Positions 41,869 to 52,086 of a stretch of DNA of 64,000 bases are shown here, one piece after another. Position 1 is the first letter of the stretch. Every line of letters begins with the position of its first letter. The stretch covers positions 39,983 through 103,982 of the forward strand of contig JAFRXH010000046.1 of assembly GCA_017437785.1 (NCBI GenBank), in the 5' to 3' direction. Source of the stretch: Lachnospiraceae bacterium. Lineage in GTDB: Bacteria > Bacillota > Clostridia > Lachnospirales > Lachnospiraceae. Below the pieces are notes generated by a model. That model was not told the origin of the DNA, searched no databases, and saw nothing but the letters and a program-made list of their open reading frames with translations. A program made the position numbers and the translations under genes.

Positions 41869-44800
41869 TCACAAAGATATGAAACGATCAAGGGAAAATG
41901 AATAGATAAGCTGTTCTTTTACCTCAAGACCTCTTATTTTTTTAAGCGCCCTCGCATACAGGGAAAGCTGCAGACTGTAACGTTTTTTCAGCTCTTCCTC
42001 ATTATCCACACGGTCTGTCTTATAGTCCAGGAGTACCAGTTCATTACCTTCCTGCCAGAATGCGTCTATAACGCCCTGTATCAGCACGCTTTCGTCCTCA
42101 GGAAAGGCTGCGTTAAGCTCCTTAGCCGGTACGGCCATAAAGAAGGGCTGCTCACGCCATAGCCTACCCTCTGCTGCCGCACGTCCTATACGCATACTCT
42201 CTTCATGAGAAAGGAAACGCTCTATGGCCTGCGGCCTGATAAGAGCCGCATACTCCTCACTGAGCCTTCCTGCCGCCAGCTCATGCTCGATGCTCTTTTC
42301 TATACAGGCGCATACATCATCCCCGGCCAGCGTATTATAATCCAGAAGTTCCAGCATCCGGTGATAGGCGCTGCCCCTGGAGGTACCGCTGCTCTTCTCC
42401 TCTTCGGACGCAAACGAAGGTATATAGGCACTCTTAATATCCGTCTCAAAAACAGGCTTTGCCTCTTCGTCCTCATATGCCGCATGCTTAAGCTCGGACA
42501 CACTGGTCTTTGTATACAGCCCTTTGAGTTCAGGATGACTGTAGCCGGCTTCAAGCCCGGATATTATATCTGCCTTTAACTTATCATCGATCTCATATCT
42601 GCCCATCAGCAGGCCGTCACGCATATCAAAAGCACGCTTAAGCTCTTTTTCCGCCTTTTGAACGCTGCTCTCGTTCTCCGTATATCTGATATACCTTCCG
42701 GCTATACCCTTGTCGTTTAGTGCCAGATATATCAGCGCATTAAAACAATCCGCCTTACGTATGCGGAACGCACCTGCCTCCGACTCCTCCGTGGAGCGCC
42801 TCTGTTTACACACATCCGTTATTATCAGCTTCTCCCTGGCACGTGTCAGAGCCACATAGAGCTTTCTCATCTGCTCTGCCATATCATCGTCTTTTTTCTT
42901 TTCGGATAAGAAACGCCGCTTCAGCCCCGGCATCTGCGTGCGCTCTACGGGATCAATGGCATCCATCCCCATACCGTACGCGGCATCCGTCATCACAGCC
43001 TCTGAACTGCCCCGCTTATTGAACCTCCTGTAAAAGCCCAGACATATCACCACCGGAAATTCCAGTCCCTTGCTCTTATGTATGGTCATACACTGAACCA
43101 TGTCGGACGAAATATCCGCCACCGAAGCCTCTCCGCTGTCCGTTTCCTGTTTCTTAAGCAGCGCCAGATAACGCACAAAGTGGAAGAGCCCCCTGTATGT
43201 GGTCTGCTCGTAATCCCCCGCCCTCTCCATAAGCAGCATAAGATTGGCACGCCTTCCCGCTCCGCCGGGCATGGCACTCATACGGTCCAGATAAGCGGTT
43301 TCCGCAAAGAGGGTACTTATCAGCTCCCTTACCTTCATATACCGCGCATAAGACCTGTAACGCTTTAGCCAGTCAAAGAACCGCCTTATCTTAGATGCGG
43401 TCTCATCTTCTTTTTGAGCATATTCCTTCAGATCCCCGTAGAGATTTTTGTTATGACAGTGCGTACGTATCAGCACCATCTCATTTTCATCCAGAAGTTC
43501 AAGGAAGCTTACCAGTACAAAATGCAGAGGTTTATCCTGCCGGGGATTATCTATAACCTTAAGCGCAGCTACCAGGCCTTTTACCTCGATAGCATTGAAA
43601 TAACCCGTTGATGCACTTAAATAAAGCGGGATATCATATTGCGAAAAGGTATTGCGCAGCGCCTTTTCATACGGTTTTAAACTGGATGCCAGAAGGACCA
43701 CGTCCGAGTATCGAAGCGGCCTGTATATCTCCTGCTCTTTATCATAGACTTCCAGGCCTTCGGCCATAAGAGTCCTGATACGCTCTGCCACCATGCGGCA
43801 TTCAAGCTCTTCGCGGCTTCCGCCCTCATCTTCATCCTCGTCTTCATCCGGCTCATCATTTTCACCTGAATCTTCATCCGCTTCTGCAGCCTCATCCGTA
43901 AGCAGCACATCTATCTCTGCCTTATATTCATCACCTGCGGCCGCCTTATAATCCGCTCCGGCATAAAGCCTGGCGTTCTCATCATAATCCATGCCCGCAG
44001 TATCCCCGCGCATTATCACCTCAAAAATAAGGTTAACAAAATCGATAACCTCACTGCGGCTGCGGAAGTTTTTATTCAGGTCTATGTTGATACCGCCGTT
44101 TCCCTTTGCATATTCGCGGTATTTTTCGATAAAAAGCTCGGGCCTGGCCTGACGGAAGCTGTATATGCTCTGCTTTACATCACCAACGCAAAAATAATTA
44201 TCTTCGCGTGCTATGCTCTTTAATATATATTCCTGGACATAATTGCTGTCCTGGTATTCGTCGATAAAGATATGCTCAAAATGCTCCCTGTATTCACAGG
44301 CAGCGCGGCTGGGTCTGCCTTCCTCATCCAGCAATATCCTGAGGGCAAAGTGTTCCATATCATTAAAGTCAACAACGCCCTTTTCGCGCTTGCTCTCATC
44401 AAAGCTCCTCATAAGCTCCATGCATAGACCGCATAATACCGAAGAGTTATTTTTAAGCGTCTTAGCGGCATCGGCCAGTTGTTCTTCACTCATCGAATAC
44501 AGCGAAGACAGCGCTTTTAAAATCTGCTTTGCCTCTTCCAGCACAGCCTTTGCCGCTTCAAGAGCGGCGACATCCGTCAGGTCCTTCTTTGATGTCAGTC
44601 TGGGCAGGGATGCTGCGCTTAATATGTGATTCCTTCCCGCATAATCTCCATGGTCCGTGAGCATATCCGCAAGATTTATAAGATACGAAGAACATGAGGT
44701 ATAACTTGGCGGCAGGTCTCCGCTGTTTTGGCAGATATCCAGAGCACGCATGGCAGCTTTCTTCATCTCAGCGATAAGATCGTCTGCTTTCTTTTTTCCC

Positions 44801-45438
44801 CAGCCGTACCAGGCACTGCCGTCTATCTCATCGTAACTACAAGGTGCAATATCGGCTGCCGCTCTCTCTAACCACCCCTCAGGATCGGGGTCGCTGAGCG
44901 CCGTCTGCAGTAATGAAAGTATTATCTTTCCGGCACGGTCATCCTTAACGGCACTGCAATAGCTGTCCATAAAGTTAAGGAACTCCGCACTGCCTTCTTC
45001 ATACTTCTTTGTGAGCAGCTCATCCAGGCAATCGCTGAGTAAAAGCTGTCTCTCCGCCTCATCAAGTATCCTGAAGCCGGGATCCAGATCGATATCCGCA
45101 AAATTATTTTTGACCACAAACAGGCAGAAACTGTCTATGGTGGTTATCTGCGCATTGTTTACAAGGGCAGCCTGCCTCTGCATATGCCTGTTTGACGGAT
45201 CCTGTGAGCAGTATTTTGATATAGCCTTTGCTATACGCTCACGCATTTCCGCTGCTGCCGCACGCGTAAAGGTCACGATAAGACAGCGGTCGATATCAAC
45301 AGGATGCTTATCATCCGTAAGCAGGGAGATTATCCTCTGTGTCAGCACGGCTGTCTTGCCGCTCCCCGCCGCAGCAGAGACCAGTATATCAGTATCCCTT
45401 GTGTATATGACTCTTTTTTGTTCTTCGGTATAGTCCAT
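41869..45438 (-). CDS. addA: ATP-dependent helicase/nuclease subunit A
   Basis: A 1189-residue UvrD-like helicase with a nuclease domain. Walker A is SAAAGSGKTAVL (about 17), motif II FIDEYQDSN, motif III GDVKQSIYSFRQARPELF, motif V MTIHKSKGLEFPVV, and the C-terminal PD-(D/E)xK nuclease ends LIQGVIDAFW...LLDYKTDR. It acts with AddB in double-strand break end-processing to Chi-type sites and recombination. The segment at about 510-545 is an unusual run of Glu/Asp. The ATG abuts the addB stop with no spacer. Confidence 0.96.
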   Translation of the reverse strand: MDYTEEQKRVIYTRDTDILVSAAAGSGKTAVLTQRIISLLTDDKHPVDIDRCLIVTFTRAAAAEMRERIAKAISKYCSQDPSNRHMQRQAALVNNAQITTIDSFCLFVVKNNFADIDLDPGFRILDEAERQLLLSDCLDELLTKKYEEGSAEFLNFMDSYCSAVKDDRAGKIILSLLQTALSDPDPEGWLERAAADIAPCSYDEIDGSAWYGWGKKKADDLIAEMKKAAMRALDICQNSGDLPPSYTSCSSYLINLADMLTDHGDYAGRNHILSAASLPRLTSKKDLTDVAALEAAKAVLEEAKQILKALSSLYSMSEEQLADAAKTLKNNSSVLCGLCMELMRSFDESKREKGVVDFNDMEHFALRILLDEEGRPSRAACEYREHFEHIFIDEYQDSNYVQEYILKSIAREDNYFCVGDVKQSIYSFRQARPELFIEKYREYAKGNGGINIDLNKNFRSRSEVIDFVNLIFEVIMRGDTAGMDYDENARLYAGADYKAAAGDEYKAEIDVLLTDEAAEADEDSGENDEPDEDEDEDEGGSREELECRMVAERIRTLMAEGLEVYDKEQEIYRPLRYSDVVLLASSLKPYEKALRNTFSQYDIPLYLSASTGYFNAIEVKGLVAALKVIDNPRQDKPLHFVLVSFLELLDENEMVLIRTHCHNKNLYGDLKEYAQKEDETASKIRRFFDWLKRYRSYARYMKVRELISTLFAETAYLDRMSAMPGGAGRRANLMLLMERAGDYEQTTYRGLFHFVRYLALLKKQETDSGEASVADISSDMVQCMTIHKSKGLEFPVVICLGFYRRFNKRGSSEAVMTDAAYGMGMDAIDPVERTQMPGLKRRFLSEKKKDDDMAEQMRKLYVALTRAREKLIITDVCKQRRSTEESEAGAFRIRKADCFNALIYLALNDKGIAGRYIRYTENESSVQKAEKELKRAFDMRDGLLMGRYEIDDKLKADIISGLEAGYSHPELKGLYTKTSVSELKHAAYEDEEAKPVFETDIKSAYIPSFASEEEKSSGTSRGSAYHRMLELLDYNTLAGDDVCACIEKSIEHELAAGRLSEEYAALIRPQAIERFLSHEESMRIGRAAAEGRLWREQPFFMAVPAKELNAAFPEDESVLIQGVIDAFWQEGNELVLLDYKTDRVDNEEELKKRYSLQLSLYARALKKIRGLEVKEQLIYSFSLDRFISL

Positions 45439-48400
45439 TTATTCCCTGACCTTCTTAACGGCAGTACGTATCAGTTCCATCGCTTCTTCGCTGTCTGTAA
45501 CGGCTGCGCCGGACACACAGCCCGGAAGCGTCTGATCAAACATACACTCATCCTTATGATCGCAGTACTTGCATCTGTCCGTATCGAGGGGCTTCATATC
45601 GTACACGCCCTTTAACATCTCCTGTCCCAGGCTTATAAGCTTAAGCTCGGAATACTCCGTCAGCGCCCTGATATCATCCGGACTCATCGCAGCTTTGCTG
45701 TTTGCTGTCAGTTCCCCTTTTGAAGATACCTGCACGGGTATCACGTCAGACCAGCCGCTAACGTTCTCATCCAGTGCTCTGATCACCTTCATATCACTGC
45801 TTATAAGTCCCCTTGGCTTAAGAGCCCTTATTATCTTTTTATCAAGCTCTTCTTTTCCCTTTGCATCCAGCTTTATCATCGGATCGGAAAGGATATAATA
45901 GAACAAAGCCGCAGGTTCCGCTCCTTCTCCGGCTGCACGCAGCGCCTCATACAGATATACCGGCAGCTGAAGCTGTTCACCGCTGTATACCCCTTCCGGC
46001 TTTAAGACCCTGCTGCCGGATTTGTAATCGGTTATCTTTATATACTTCTTTCCTTCGGATACATACTCATCTATCCTGTCTATCTTACCGGTAAGATGCA
46101 TATGGATGCCATCCCCCGGCTTTATGTCACGCTCAAAGCCGTATTCATATTTTACGGGCTTAAACTTTCCTTTTGCCAGCTGCCTTCCCACGGTAAGTAT
46201 ACTGCGGCGCAATATCCTTAACATACGCTTTAACATATATGCGCTGGGGGCATCCTGATAAAACTTTTCCGTACCGTACTCTGCCGCAACGGATTCCATT
46301 ATCCCCGGAAGCCTGGCATCGATATCCTCTGCACTGACCTCTGCCCACGTTTTTTTATCATCTTCAAGGGCTTTCCCGAAGCGCTCGAGCACATCATGGT
46401 AGATACTGCCCATATCAAGGCTCCCCAGCTCACTCTCTTCACGTTCCTTAAGCTTAAGCCCGTAGCTTAAAAAATGCGCATAGGCACAGGCTGCAAAACT
46501 CTCCATGCGGCTGACGCTGCCCCTGATAGTTTCCCCGTACAGGTCGCTGATCACTGCTTTATTAAGACTTTCCGGTATATAACGGTAAAACGCGGCCCGT
46601 GTTAATCTGTCACATTTTTCCGCCTCTTTTTCACGCATTATGGAATAATCCGTATAGAATGAGGTTTTATCGGAATCCTGCATCGTCCCCGCCGCATAAT
46701 CGGAAAGCATCATAGCCATCTCTGTACCTGAAGGCATCTCGTCCCTCTTCCTTCCGGCGCGTACTATCTTAAGATCCGGAAACAGTTCCTTTATCTCCGA
46801 TATCAGATACGACGGTCTTATTGGATCACCCTTCCTGTCGGAGGCCGAATACGAAAGTACCAGCGTCTGTGAAGGTCTGCCCAGTGTATGATACAGATAC
46901 AGCCTCTGTATGAACATCTTCTGCCTGGGAGTAGGTGCCAGCGCAAAGCCCGACTCCGCTAAAAACTCCCTGTCTATATCGGATATCATACCTCCCGTTG
47001 AAGCAGATGCGGGTATGATCCCGTCATTAAGCCCTGCGAAGAATAACAGCTTTACGGGTTTAAGCCTCGTGCGCTCCATATCACCGATGACTACGCGGTC
47101 GGTATCCTGCGGGATCACACCCAGTTTGATCTCCTCGATACCGGATAAGAATATCTCTATAAACTCCTTAAGGCTTATCTCTTCACCTTTAAGGAGTGAT
47201 GCGGTCTGCTCCAGAAGACGGCAGATCACCTCATATACCTGCTCATATTCTTTTTCACGCTCCCGGTCGCCGTTTGCGCCAAAGTCATCACTGTACTCTG
47301 CCAGCTTATCATACGCATCACTTGCGGTGATGAATTCATACAGGGCTTGCGAATATACATCAGCAGCGGCTTTTTTTCCGGGCTTTCTTATACATCCGGT
47401 AATATCCCAGATATACTGCCTGGTAGCGTTCACACGCGCAAGCGCTTCATCGTCATCCTTTATATATGACGGTCTTCTGGCAAAGCTCCTGCTGTAGTTC
47501 TTCTCACCTCTTATGCCCGTAGCCAGAAGATAATCTTCAAATTCATCGGCTGCTTCTTCATCGACACCGCACATACCGCTTCTTAAAAGATGCATCACGT
47601 TGTCAAATGCATAGCCCTTATCCACACATTCCATAGCCGCACGCAGGTATTCCGTAAAAGGATTATGTTCCAGCTTACGGTTGATATCCACAAAACAGGG
47701 GATATCGTATGCCTGTGACATTTCTTCGACATAGCTCGAATAATGCTCCAGATCCCCGCATATTACCGCAATATCCCTGTATGCAAGTGCACCCTCATGT
47801 GTCAGCTTTTTAATACGTCTGAATATCTCAGCGATCTCCTCGCCGGGATTTACTGCGGCGAACGCCTCCAGACTGCCTTCGGTCCCGCCTTTATATACTT
47901 CATCTTTTTCCCTGAATATATGCTTATCCAAAAAAGCCAGAGCCGGTGATGCTTCAAAGCGCGGGGATACCCCTCCGAGCAATATGTCATCCCCCCGCTT
48001 TGCCCCTGCATTCTCAGCCAGCTGCTGCAGCGAGCGCATGGTCTTCATGCTAAGAGCAAAGAGCCTGTGCTCGTCAAAGTCAGCCTGATATGCAGGCAAT
48101 TCCTCCACAGGCATGATCACCGTGAATATCAGTTCCTCACAGACGCTCATCAGCTTAAGGATCACATTCTCCTGCACCGGTGTGAAGCCGGTAAAGCCGT
48201 CAAAAGCCACCACGCTGCCCTTTAAGAGCTGTGACTTTTCTATCTGCGATGCCAGTATATCCAGTTTTTCTTCTTTGGTGATATAGCGTTCTCCAAGATA
48301 GGAATTAAACGCCTCATAGACTTTTCTGAGATCCTTAAGCTTTGCGCATAAGGCTTTCTTCTCCGTTGCATGATCCGACAGCCGCCCTACGCCTTCGGGT

Positions 48401-48804
48401 CCTATACCGTACTGCATAAATTCAGATATAACGGATTTTACTTCATGTACATAGCCTTTCCGTGAAAGGGACGAACCTATTACCGGAAGCTCACCCTCAA
48501 GAGCCGATGCCAGATGCTTGATTATCAGGTTCTTTCCCGTGTCATCAAGCACGATGCGCTCTGCAGATCCCACTTCATCAGCGATCCTGTGACACAGCCT
48601 TCCGAAGCTCTGTACATCGATGTTCATGATCCCGCCGTCAGGATGGCGCCCGACGATCTCTTTCTGGGTCTGCATGGTGAACTGGTCCGGGACCACAATA
48701 ATAAACTGACGCTCCGGCTCAAGGCCGGAACGTCTTATGATCTCATCATGCAGCTTATAACTCTTACCGCTGCCCGAACCCCCTATTATAAAACTAAGCT
48801 TCAT
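45439..48804 (-). CDS. addB: ATP-dependent helicase/nuclease subunit B
   Basis: A 1121-residue AddB: N-terminal FIIGGSGSGKSYKLHDE (Walker A), a pseudo-helicase core, and a C-terminal PD-(D/E)xK nuclease (LTGKIDRIDEYVSEGKKYIKITDYKSG). Its 4Fe-4S cluster cysteines are seen as CAYAHF (about 771) and CKYCDHKDEC (about 1078-1087). It partners AddA in DNA end resection. Its start is immediately after gatB's stop, so the recombination genes are in the translation operon. Confidence 0.95.
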   Translation of the reverse strand: MKLSFIIGGSGSGKSYKLHDEIIRRSGLEPERQFIIVVPDQFTMQTQKEIVGRHPDGGIMNIDVQSFGRLCHRIADEVGSAERIVLDDTGKNLIIKHLASALEGELPVIGSSLSRKGYVHEVKSVISEFMQYGIGPEGVGRLSDHATEKKALCAKLKDLRKVYEAFNSYLGERYITKEEKLDILASQIEKSQLLKGSVVAFDGFTGFTPVQENVILKLMSVCEELIFTVIMPVEELPAYQADFDEHRLFALSMKTMRSLQQLAENAGAKRGDDILLGGVSPRFEASPALAFLDKHIFREKDEVYKGGTEGSLEAFAAVNPGEEIAEIFRRIKKLTHEGALAYRDIAVICGDLEHYSSYVEEMSQAYDIPCFVDINRKLEHNPFTEYLRAAMECVDKGYAFDNVMHLLRSGMCGVDEEAADEFEDYLLATGIRGEKNYSRSFARRPSYIKDDDEALARVNATRQYIWDITGCIRKPGKKAAADVYSQALYEFITASDAYDKLAEYSDDFGANGDREREKEYEQVYEVICRLLEQTASLLKGEEISLKEFIEIFLSGIEEIKLGVIPQDTDRVVIGDMERTRLKPVKLLFFAGLNDGIIPASASTGGMISDIDREFLAESGFALAPTPRQKMFIQRLYLYHTLGRPSQTLVLSYSASDRKGDPIRPSYLISEIKELFPDLKIVRAGRKRDEMPSGTEMAMMLSDYAAGTMQDSDKTSFYTDYSIMREKEAEKCDRLTRAAFYRYIPESLNKAVISDLYGETIRGSVSRMESFAACAYAHFLSYGLKLKEREESELGSLDMGSIYHDVLERFGKALEDDKKTWAEVSAEDIDARLPGIMESVAAEYGTEKFYQDAPSAYMLKRMLRILRRSILTVGRQLAKGKFKPVKYEYGFERDIKPGDGIHMHLTGKIDRIDEYVSEGKKYIKITDYKSGSRVLKPEGVYSGEQLQLPVYLYEALRAAGEGAEPAALFYYILSDPMIKLDAKGKEELDKKIIRALKPRGLISSDMKVIRALDENVSGWSDVIPVQVSSKGELTANSKAAMSPDDIRALTEYSELKLISLGQEMLKGVYDMKPLDTDRCKYCDHKDECMFDQTLPGCVSGAAVTDSEEAMELIRTAVKKVRE

Positions 48805-50241
48805 TTACGATAATAATTCCCTAAGCAATGCGTTGACAGTACCCGGATCAGCCTTACCCTTTGCCGCCTTCATCGTCTGTCCCACAAGGAAGCCTATTGC
48901 TTTTTCCTTGCCGGCCTTATAGTCTGCCACAGACTGCGGATTATCTGCGATGACCTGCTCACAGATAGCCTTGATGGCTCCGGAATCGGTCTCCTGCTTT
49001 AAGCCCTTTTCCTCAACGTACTGTACCGGATCGGTATCATCATCAAACATCTTCTCAAACACTTCCTTTGCAACGGAAGAGTTGATCACTTTCTTTTCCA
49101 CCAGATCTATAAGTGCTGCAAGATGCTTTGGTGAATAACGTATATCCACAGCATCCATGTTCTTTTCCTTTAACAGACGCAGGGTCTCGACCATCAGCCA
49201 GTTGGAAACTTTCTTGGGCTGGCCGCAGATAGCACTGGCCTCTTCAAAGATATCAGCCATGCGCTTATTATCCGTGATGATGCCGATATCATAATCCGGT
49301 ATGCCGTACTCTTCTTTGTAACGCGCCATCTTCTCCGGTCTGAACTCGGGCTGCTCGCTTTTTATCCTGTCTATCCACTCCTGTGATACATCAAGAGGGA
49401 TCAGGTCGGGATCGGGGAAATAACGGTAATCCTGTGCATCTTCCTTGCTGCGCATAGCATAGGATTCTCCCTTGTTATCGTCAAAACGCCTGGTCTCCTG
49501 TATAACGCTGCCGCCGGCTTCGATGATATCTATCTGTCTCTCACGCTCATTCTCTATCGCATGGGTAATGGCAGTAAAGGAATTCAGGTTCTTCATCTCT
49601 GTCCTGGTTCCGAACTTGTCACTGCCCACAGGACGCACGGAAAGATTGACATCCGCTCTCATCGAGCCTTCCTGGAGCTTGCAGTCCGATGCTCCCAGAT
49701 ACTGGATGAACATCCTCAGCTTCTCAAGATATGCAATGACCTCTTCCGCACTGCGCATATCGGGCTCGGACACTATCTCTATAAGGGGCACGCCCGAACG
49801 GTTGTAATCCACCAGGGACACATCTCCCCACTCATCGTGGATCAGCTTGCCCGCATCCTCTTCCATATGTATCTCATGGATACCTACTTTCTTTTTCCCG
49901 CCTGCTTCAGTCTCTATCTCTACATACCCGTTCCTGCAGATAGGCAGATAAAGCTGGGATATCTGGTAATTCTGGGGATTATCGGGATAGAAGTAATTCT
50001 TGCGGTCAAACTTGCCGTGTCTGGTGATCTCGCAATTGGTGGCAAGACCTACGGCTATGGCATATTCCACAACCTGTTTATTAAGCACCGGAAGCGATCC
50101 GGGCATACCCGTACAGACCGGGCAGGTATGGGAATTCACTTCCCCGCCGAACTGTGTGGAGCAGCCGCAGAATATCTTTGTCTTTGTAGCAAGCTCAACA
50201 TGCACTTCCAAACCTATGACTGTTTCGTACTCTCTTGACAT
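48805..50241 (-). CDS. gatB: aspartyl/glutamyl-tRNA amidotransferase subunit B
   Basis: A 478-residue GatB: ETVIGLEVHVELATKTKIFC, two CxxC zinc-site parts (CGCSTQ, TCPVCTGMPGSLP), LMLY-type YPDNPQNYQISQ, and the C-terminal YqeY-like helical domain. It binds tRNA and, using ammonia from GatA, amidates Glu-tRNA(Gln) or Asp-tRNA(Asn). Its ATG shares one base with the upstream small gene's stop (TGATG). GatC and GatA are also present but separated by extra genes. Confidence 0.97.
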   Translation of the reverse strand: MSREYETVIGLEVHVELATKTKIFCGCSTQFGGEVNSHTCPVCTGMPGSLPVLNKQVVEYAIAVGLATNCEITRHGKFDRKNYFYPDNPQNYQISQLYLPICRNGYVEIETEAGGKKKVGIHEIHMEEDAGKLIHDEWGDVSLVDYNRSGVPLIEIVSEPDMRSAEEVIAYLEKLRMFIQYLGASDCKLQEGSMRADVNLSVRPVGSDKFGTRTEMKNLNSFTAITHAIENERERQIDIIEAGGSVIQETRRFDDNKGESYAMRSKEDAQDYRYFPDPDLIPLDVSQEWIDRIKSEQPEFRPEKMARYKEEYGIPDYDIGIITDNKRMADIFEEASAICGQPKKVSNWLMVETLRLLKEKNMDAVDIRYSPKHLAALIDLVEKKVINSSVAKEVFEKMFDDDTDPVQYVEEKGLKQETDSGAIKAICEQVIADNPQSVADYKAGKEKAIGFLVGQTMKAAKGKADPGTVNALLRELLS

Positions 50242-50501
50242 CAGTCGTTCTCCCTCTTATCCTCATCATTCTCTGTATCATCATCTTCATCGCCGCAGCA
50301 CCGGCCATTGCCGCAGCCGCAGCCGTCAGCAACATTATTATTGCCGTTATTGCATCCCATCTTCAGCTTTCTGGGCGGCGCGATAAGTATGCCTATGATA
50401 ATGCCCAAAAGCAAAGCTACCAGGGTCTCAAGAAACATAACCCTGCGGGTTGAAATAACGCTTGCATCCAAATCTTCGAAGTATGCTTTTATTTTCTTCA
50501 T
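50241..50501 (-). CDS. small single-TM protein with Cys/Gly-rich acidic tail
   Basis: An 86-residue protein from the ATG at 50501 (MKKIKAYFEDLDASV), which has GGAGGG 5 nt upstream. One TM helix (about 25-43, MFLETLVALLLGIIIGILIAP) is followed by a short tail with CNNGNNN, GCGCGNGRCCG (five Cys in all) and an Asp/Glu-rich end. The Cys pattern suggests metal binding, but no family is known. It sits between gatA and gatB, coupled to gatB by TGATG. Confidence 0.72.
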   Translation of the reverse strand: MKKIKAYFEDLDASVISTRRVMFLETLVALLLGIIIGILIAPPRKLKMGCNNGNNNVADGCGCGNGRCCGDEDDDTENDEDKREND

Positions 50502-50543
50502 TTTTCCCTCCATAGTGTATATGATCCGCGAGGTAAGATCCCC

Positions 50544-50620
50544 AAGCAGGAAAGTTCAGCTTCGGAAATCATAGATTTCCTGCTTCACTTTTTCGCTTCG
50601 CTCAGGATGACCGTGGTCCG
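50544..50620. repeat. palindromic intergenic element with TTCGCTTCGCTCAGGATGA
   Basis: Contains a 10-bp inverted repeat (AAGCAGGAAA 50544-50553 / TTTCCTGCTT 50576-50585) and an inner hairpin GGAAATC-ATA-GATTTCC. The adjacent TTCGCTTCGCTCAGGATGA matches the core of intergenic copies A and B in opposite orientation. It lies in the 123-bp gap between gatA and the small gene. Confidence 0.55.
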
Positions 50621-50624
50621 CTTA

Positions 50625-52067
50625 TCAAAATGCCCCGCGGATCTTTTCGTATGTATATCCGGTACGGATTATAACATCCTCCTTAAAGCAGTCTCCAAAG
50701 AGCTGCATACCTATAGGCAGCCCCGCCGCATCCCTGCCGACCGGAATTGACAGTCCGGGTATACCGGCAAGATTTGCGGATATCGTATAGATATCACCCA
50801 GATACATCTTCATCGGATCTGACAGGCTCTCTCCCAGCTTAGGTGCCGTAGTGGGTGCCACAGGCCCCAGTATCACGTCATACTTCTTGAAAGCATCGTC
50901 AAATGCCTGCTTTATCAGGGCTTTAACCTTCAGTGCTTTCAGATAATATGCATCATAATATCCGGATGACAGCACAAAGCTTCCCAGCATGATACGGCGC
51001 TGTACTTCAGGTCCGAAGCCCTCGCTCCTGGTCTTTTTATACATATCATGCAGATCCGTGTAATCCTCAGTACGGTAGCCGTATTTGATGCCGTCAAAAC
51101 GTTCAAGGTTTGAACTGGCCTCTGCATCAGCTATGGTATAGTATGTAGGGATCGCGTATTTGACCAGTGCCAGGTCAAACTCCTCTACAACAGCTCCCGC
51201 TTCCTTAAGCGCAGCAGCAGCAGCCTTTACCGAAGCAGCCACTTCGGGATCCAGGCCCTCCCCGAAGTAATCGCGGGGTATACCTATACGCACGCCCTTA
51301 ACATCTTCCTTAAGGGAAGCCGTAAAATCCAAATCTTTTCTGTCTATGGATGTGGAATCCTTTTCATCATAACCGCTTATTGCTTCCAGTACGGCAGCGG
51401 CATCGCTCACGTCTTTTGCCAGCGGTCCTATCTGATCCAGCGACGATCCGTATGCCACCAGTCCGTATCTTGATACGGTACCGTAGGTAGGCTTGATACC
51501 TACCACACCACAGTATCCTGCGGGCTGACGTATAGATCCGCCTGTATCAGATCCCAGGGCGTAGAAACATTCCTCCGCAGCCACGGCTGCTGCCGATCCT
51601 CCGGATGAGCCTCCGGGTACATGTGCAATATTGCGGGGATTCCTGGTCACGCCATAAGCAGAAGTCTCTGTTGTAGAGCCCATGGCAAATTCGTCCATAT
51701 TGGTCTTGCCTAAGATCACTGCACCGGCTGCCTTAAGCTTTTCGACAGCTGTGGCCGTATAGGTAGGCACAAAATTGCAGAGTATCTTTGATGCGCAGGT
51801 GGTAAGAATCCCCTCCGTGCACATATTATCCTTGATCGCAACAGGGACGCCGGCAAGGGGTGAACTGAGTTCTCCTTTATCTATGGCCTGCTGGACCTTC
51901 TCGGCCGCTGCATATGCCCCTTCCTTATCGATAGTGATATAACTGTGGATATCGGCTTCTTTCTCATCCGATACGGCAAATGCCGCATCCACCGCTTCTT
52001 TTACCTTTACTTCCCCTGCAGCTATCTTTTTTCCCAGCTCCAGAGCGCTCAACTGCTTAAGTTCCAT
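50625..52067 (-). CDS. gatA: aspartyl/glutamyl-tRNA amidotransferase subunit A
   Basis: A 480-residue amidase-signature protein starting MELKQLSALELG, with CAGGAG upstream; longer in-frame starts lie in the preceding gene. GVPVAIKDNM (catalytic Lys), MGSTTETSAYG, PGGSSGGSAAAVAAEECFYALGSDTGGSIRQP (Ser-cis-Ser-Lys triad region) are intact. It supplies ammonia from glutamine to GatB. It is 19 bp from the nucleoside-hydrolase-like gene and 123 bp from the small Cys-rich gene. Confidence 0.97.
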   Translation of the reverse strand: MELKQLSALELGKKIAAGEVKVKEAVDAAFAVSDEKEADIHSYITIDKEGAYAAAEKVQQAIDKGELSSPLAGVPVAIKDNMCTEGILTTCASKILCNFVPTYTATAVEKLKAAGAVILGKTNMDEFAMGSTTETSAYGVTRNPRNIAHVPGGSSGGSAAAVAAEECFYALGSDTGGSIRQPAGYCGVVGIKPTYGTVSRYGLVAYGSSLDQIGPLAKDVSDAAAVLEAISGYDEKDSTSIDRKDLDFTASLKEDVKGVRIGIPRDYFGEGLDPEVAASVKAAAAALKEAGAVVEEFDLALVKYAIPTYYTIADAEASSNLERFDGIKYGYRTEDYTDLHDMYKKTRSEGFGPEVQRRIMLGSFVLSSGYYDAYYLKALKVKALIKQAFDDAFKKYDVILGPVAPTTAPKLGESLSDPMKMYLGDIYTISANLAGIPGLSIPVGRDAAGLPIGMQLFGDCFKEDVIIRTGYTYEKIRGAF

Positions 52068-52086
52068 TTTTATCTCCTGCTTTAAT

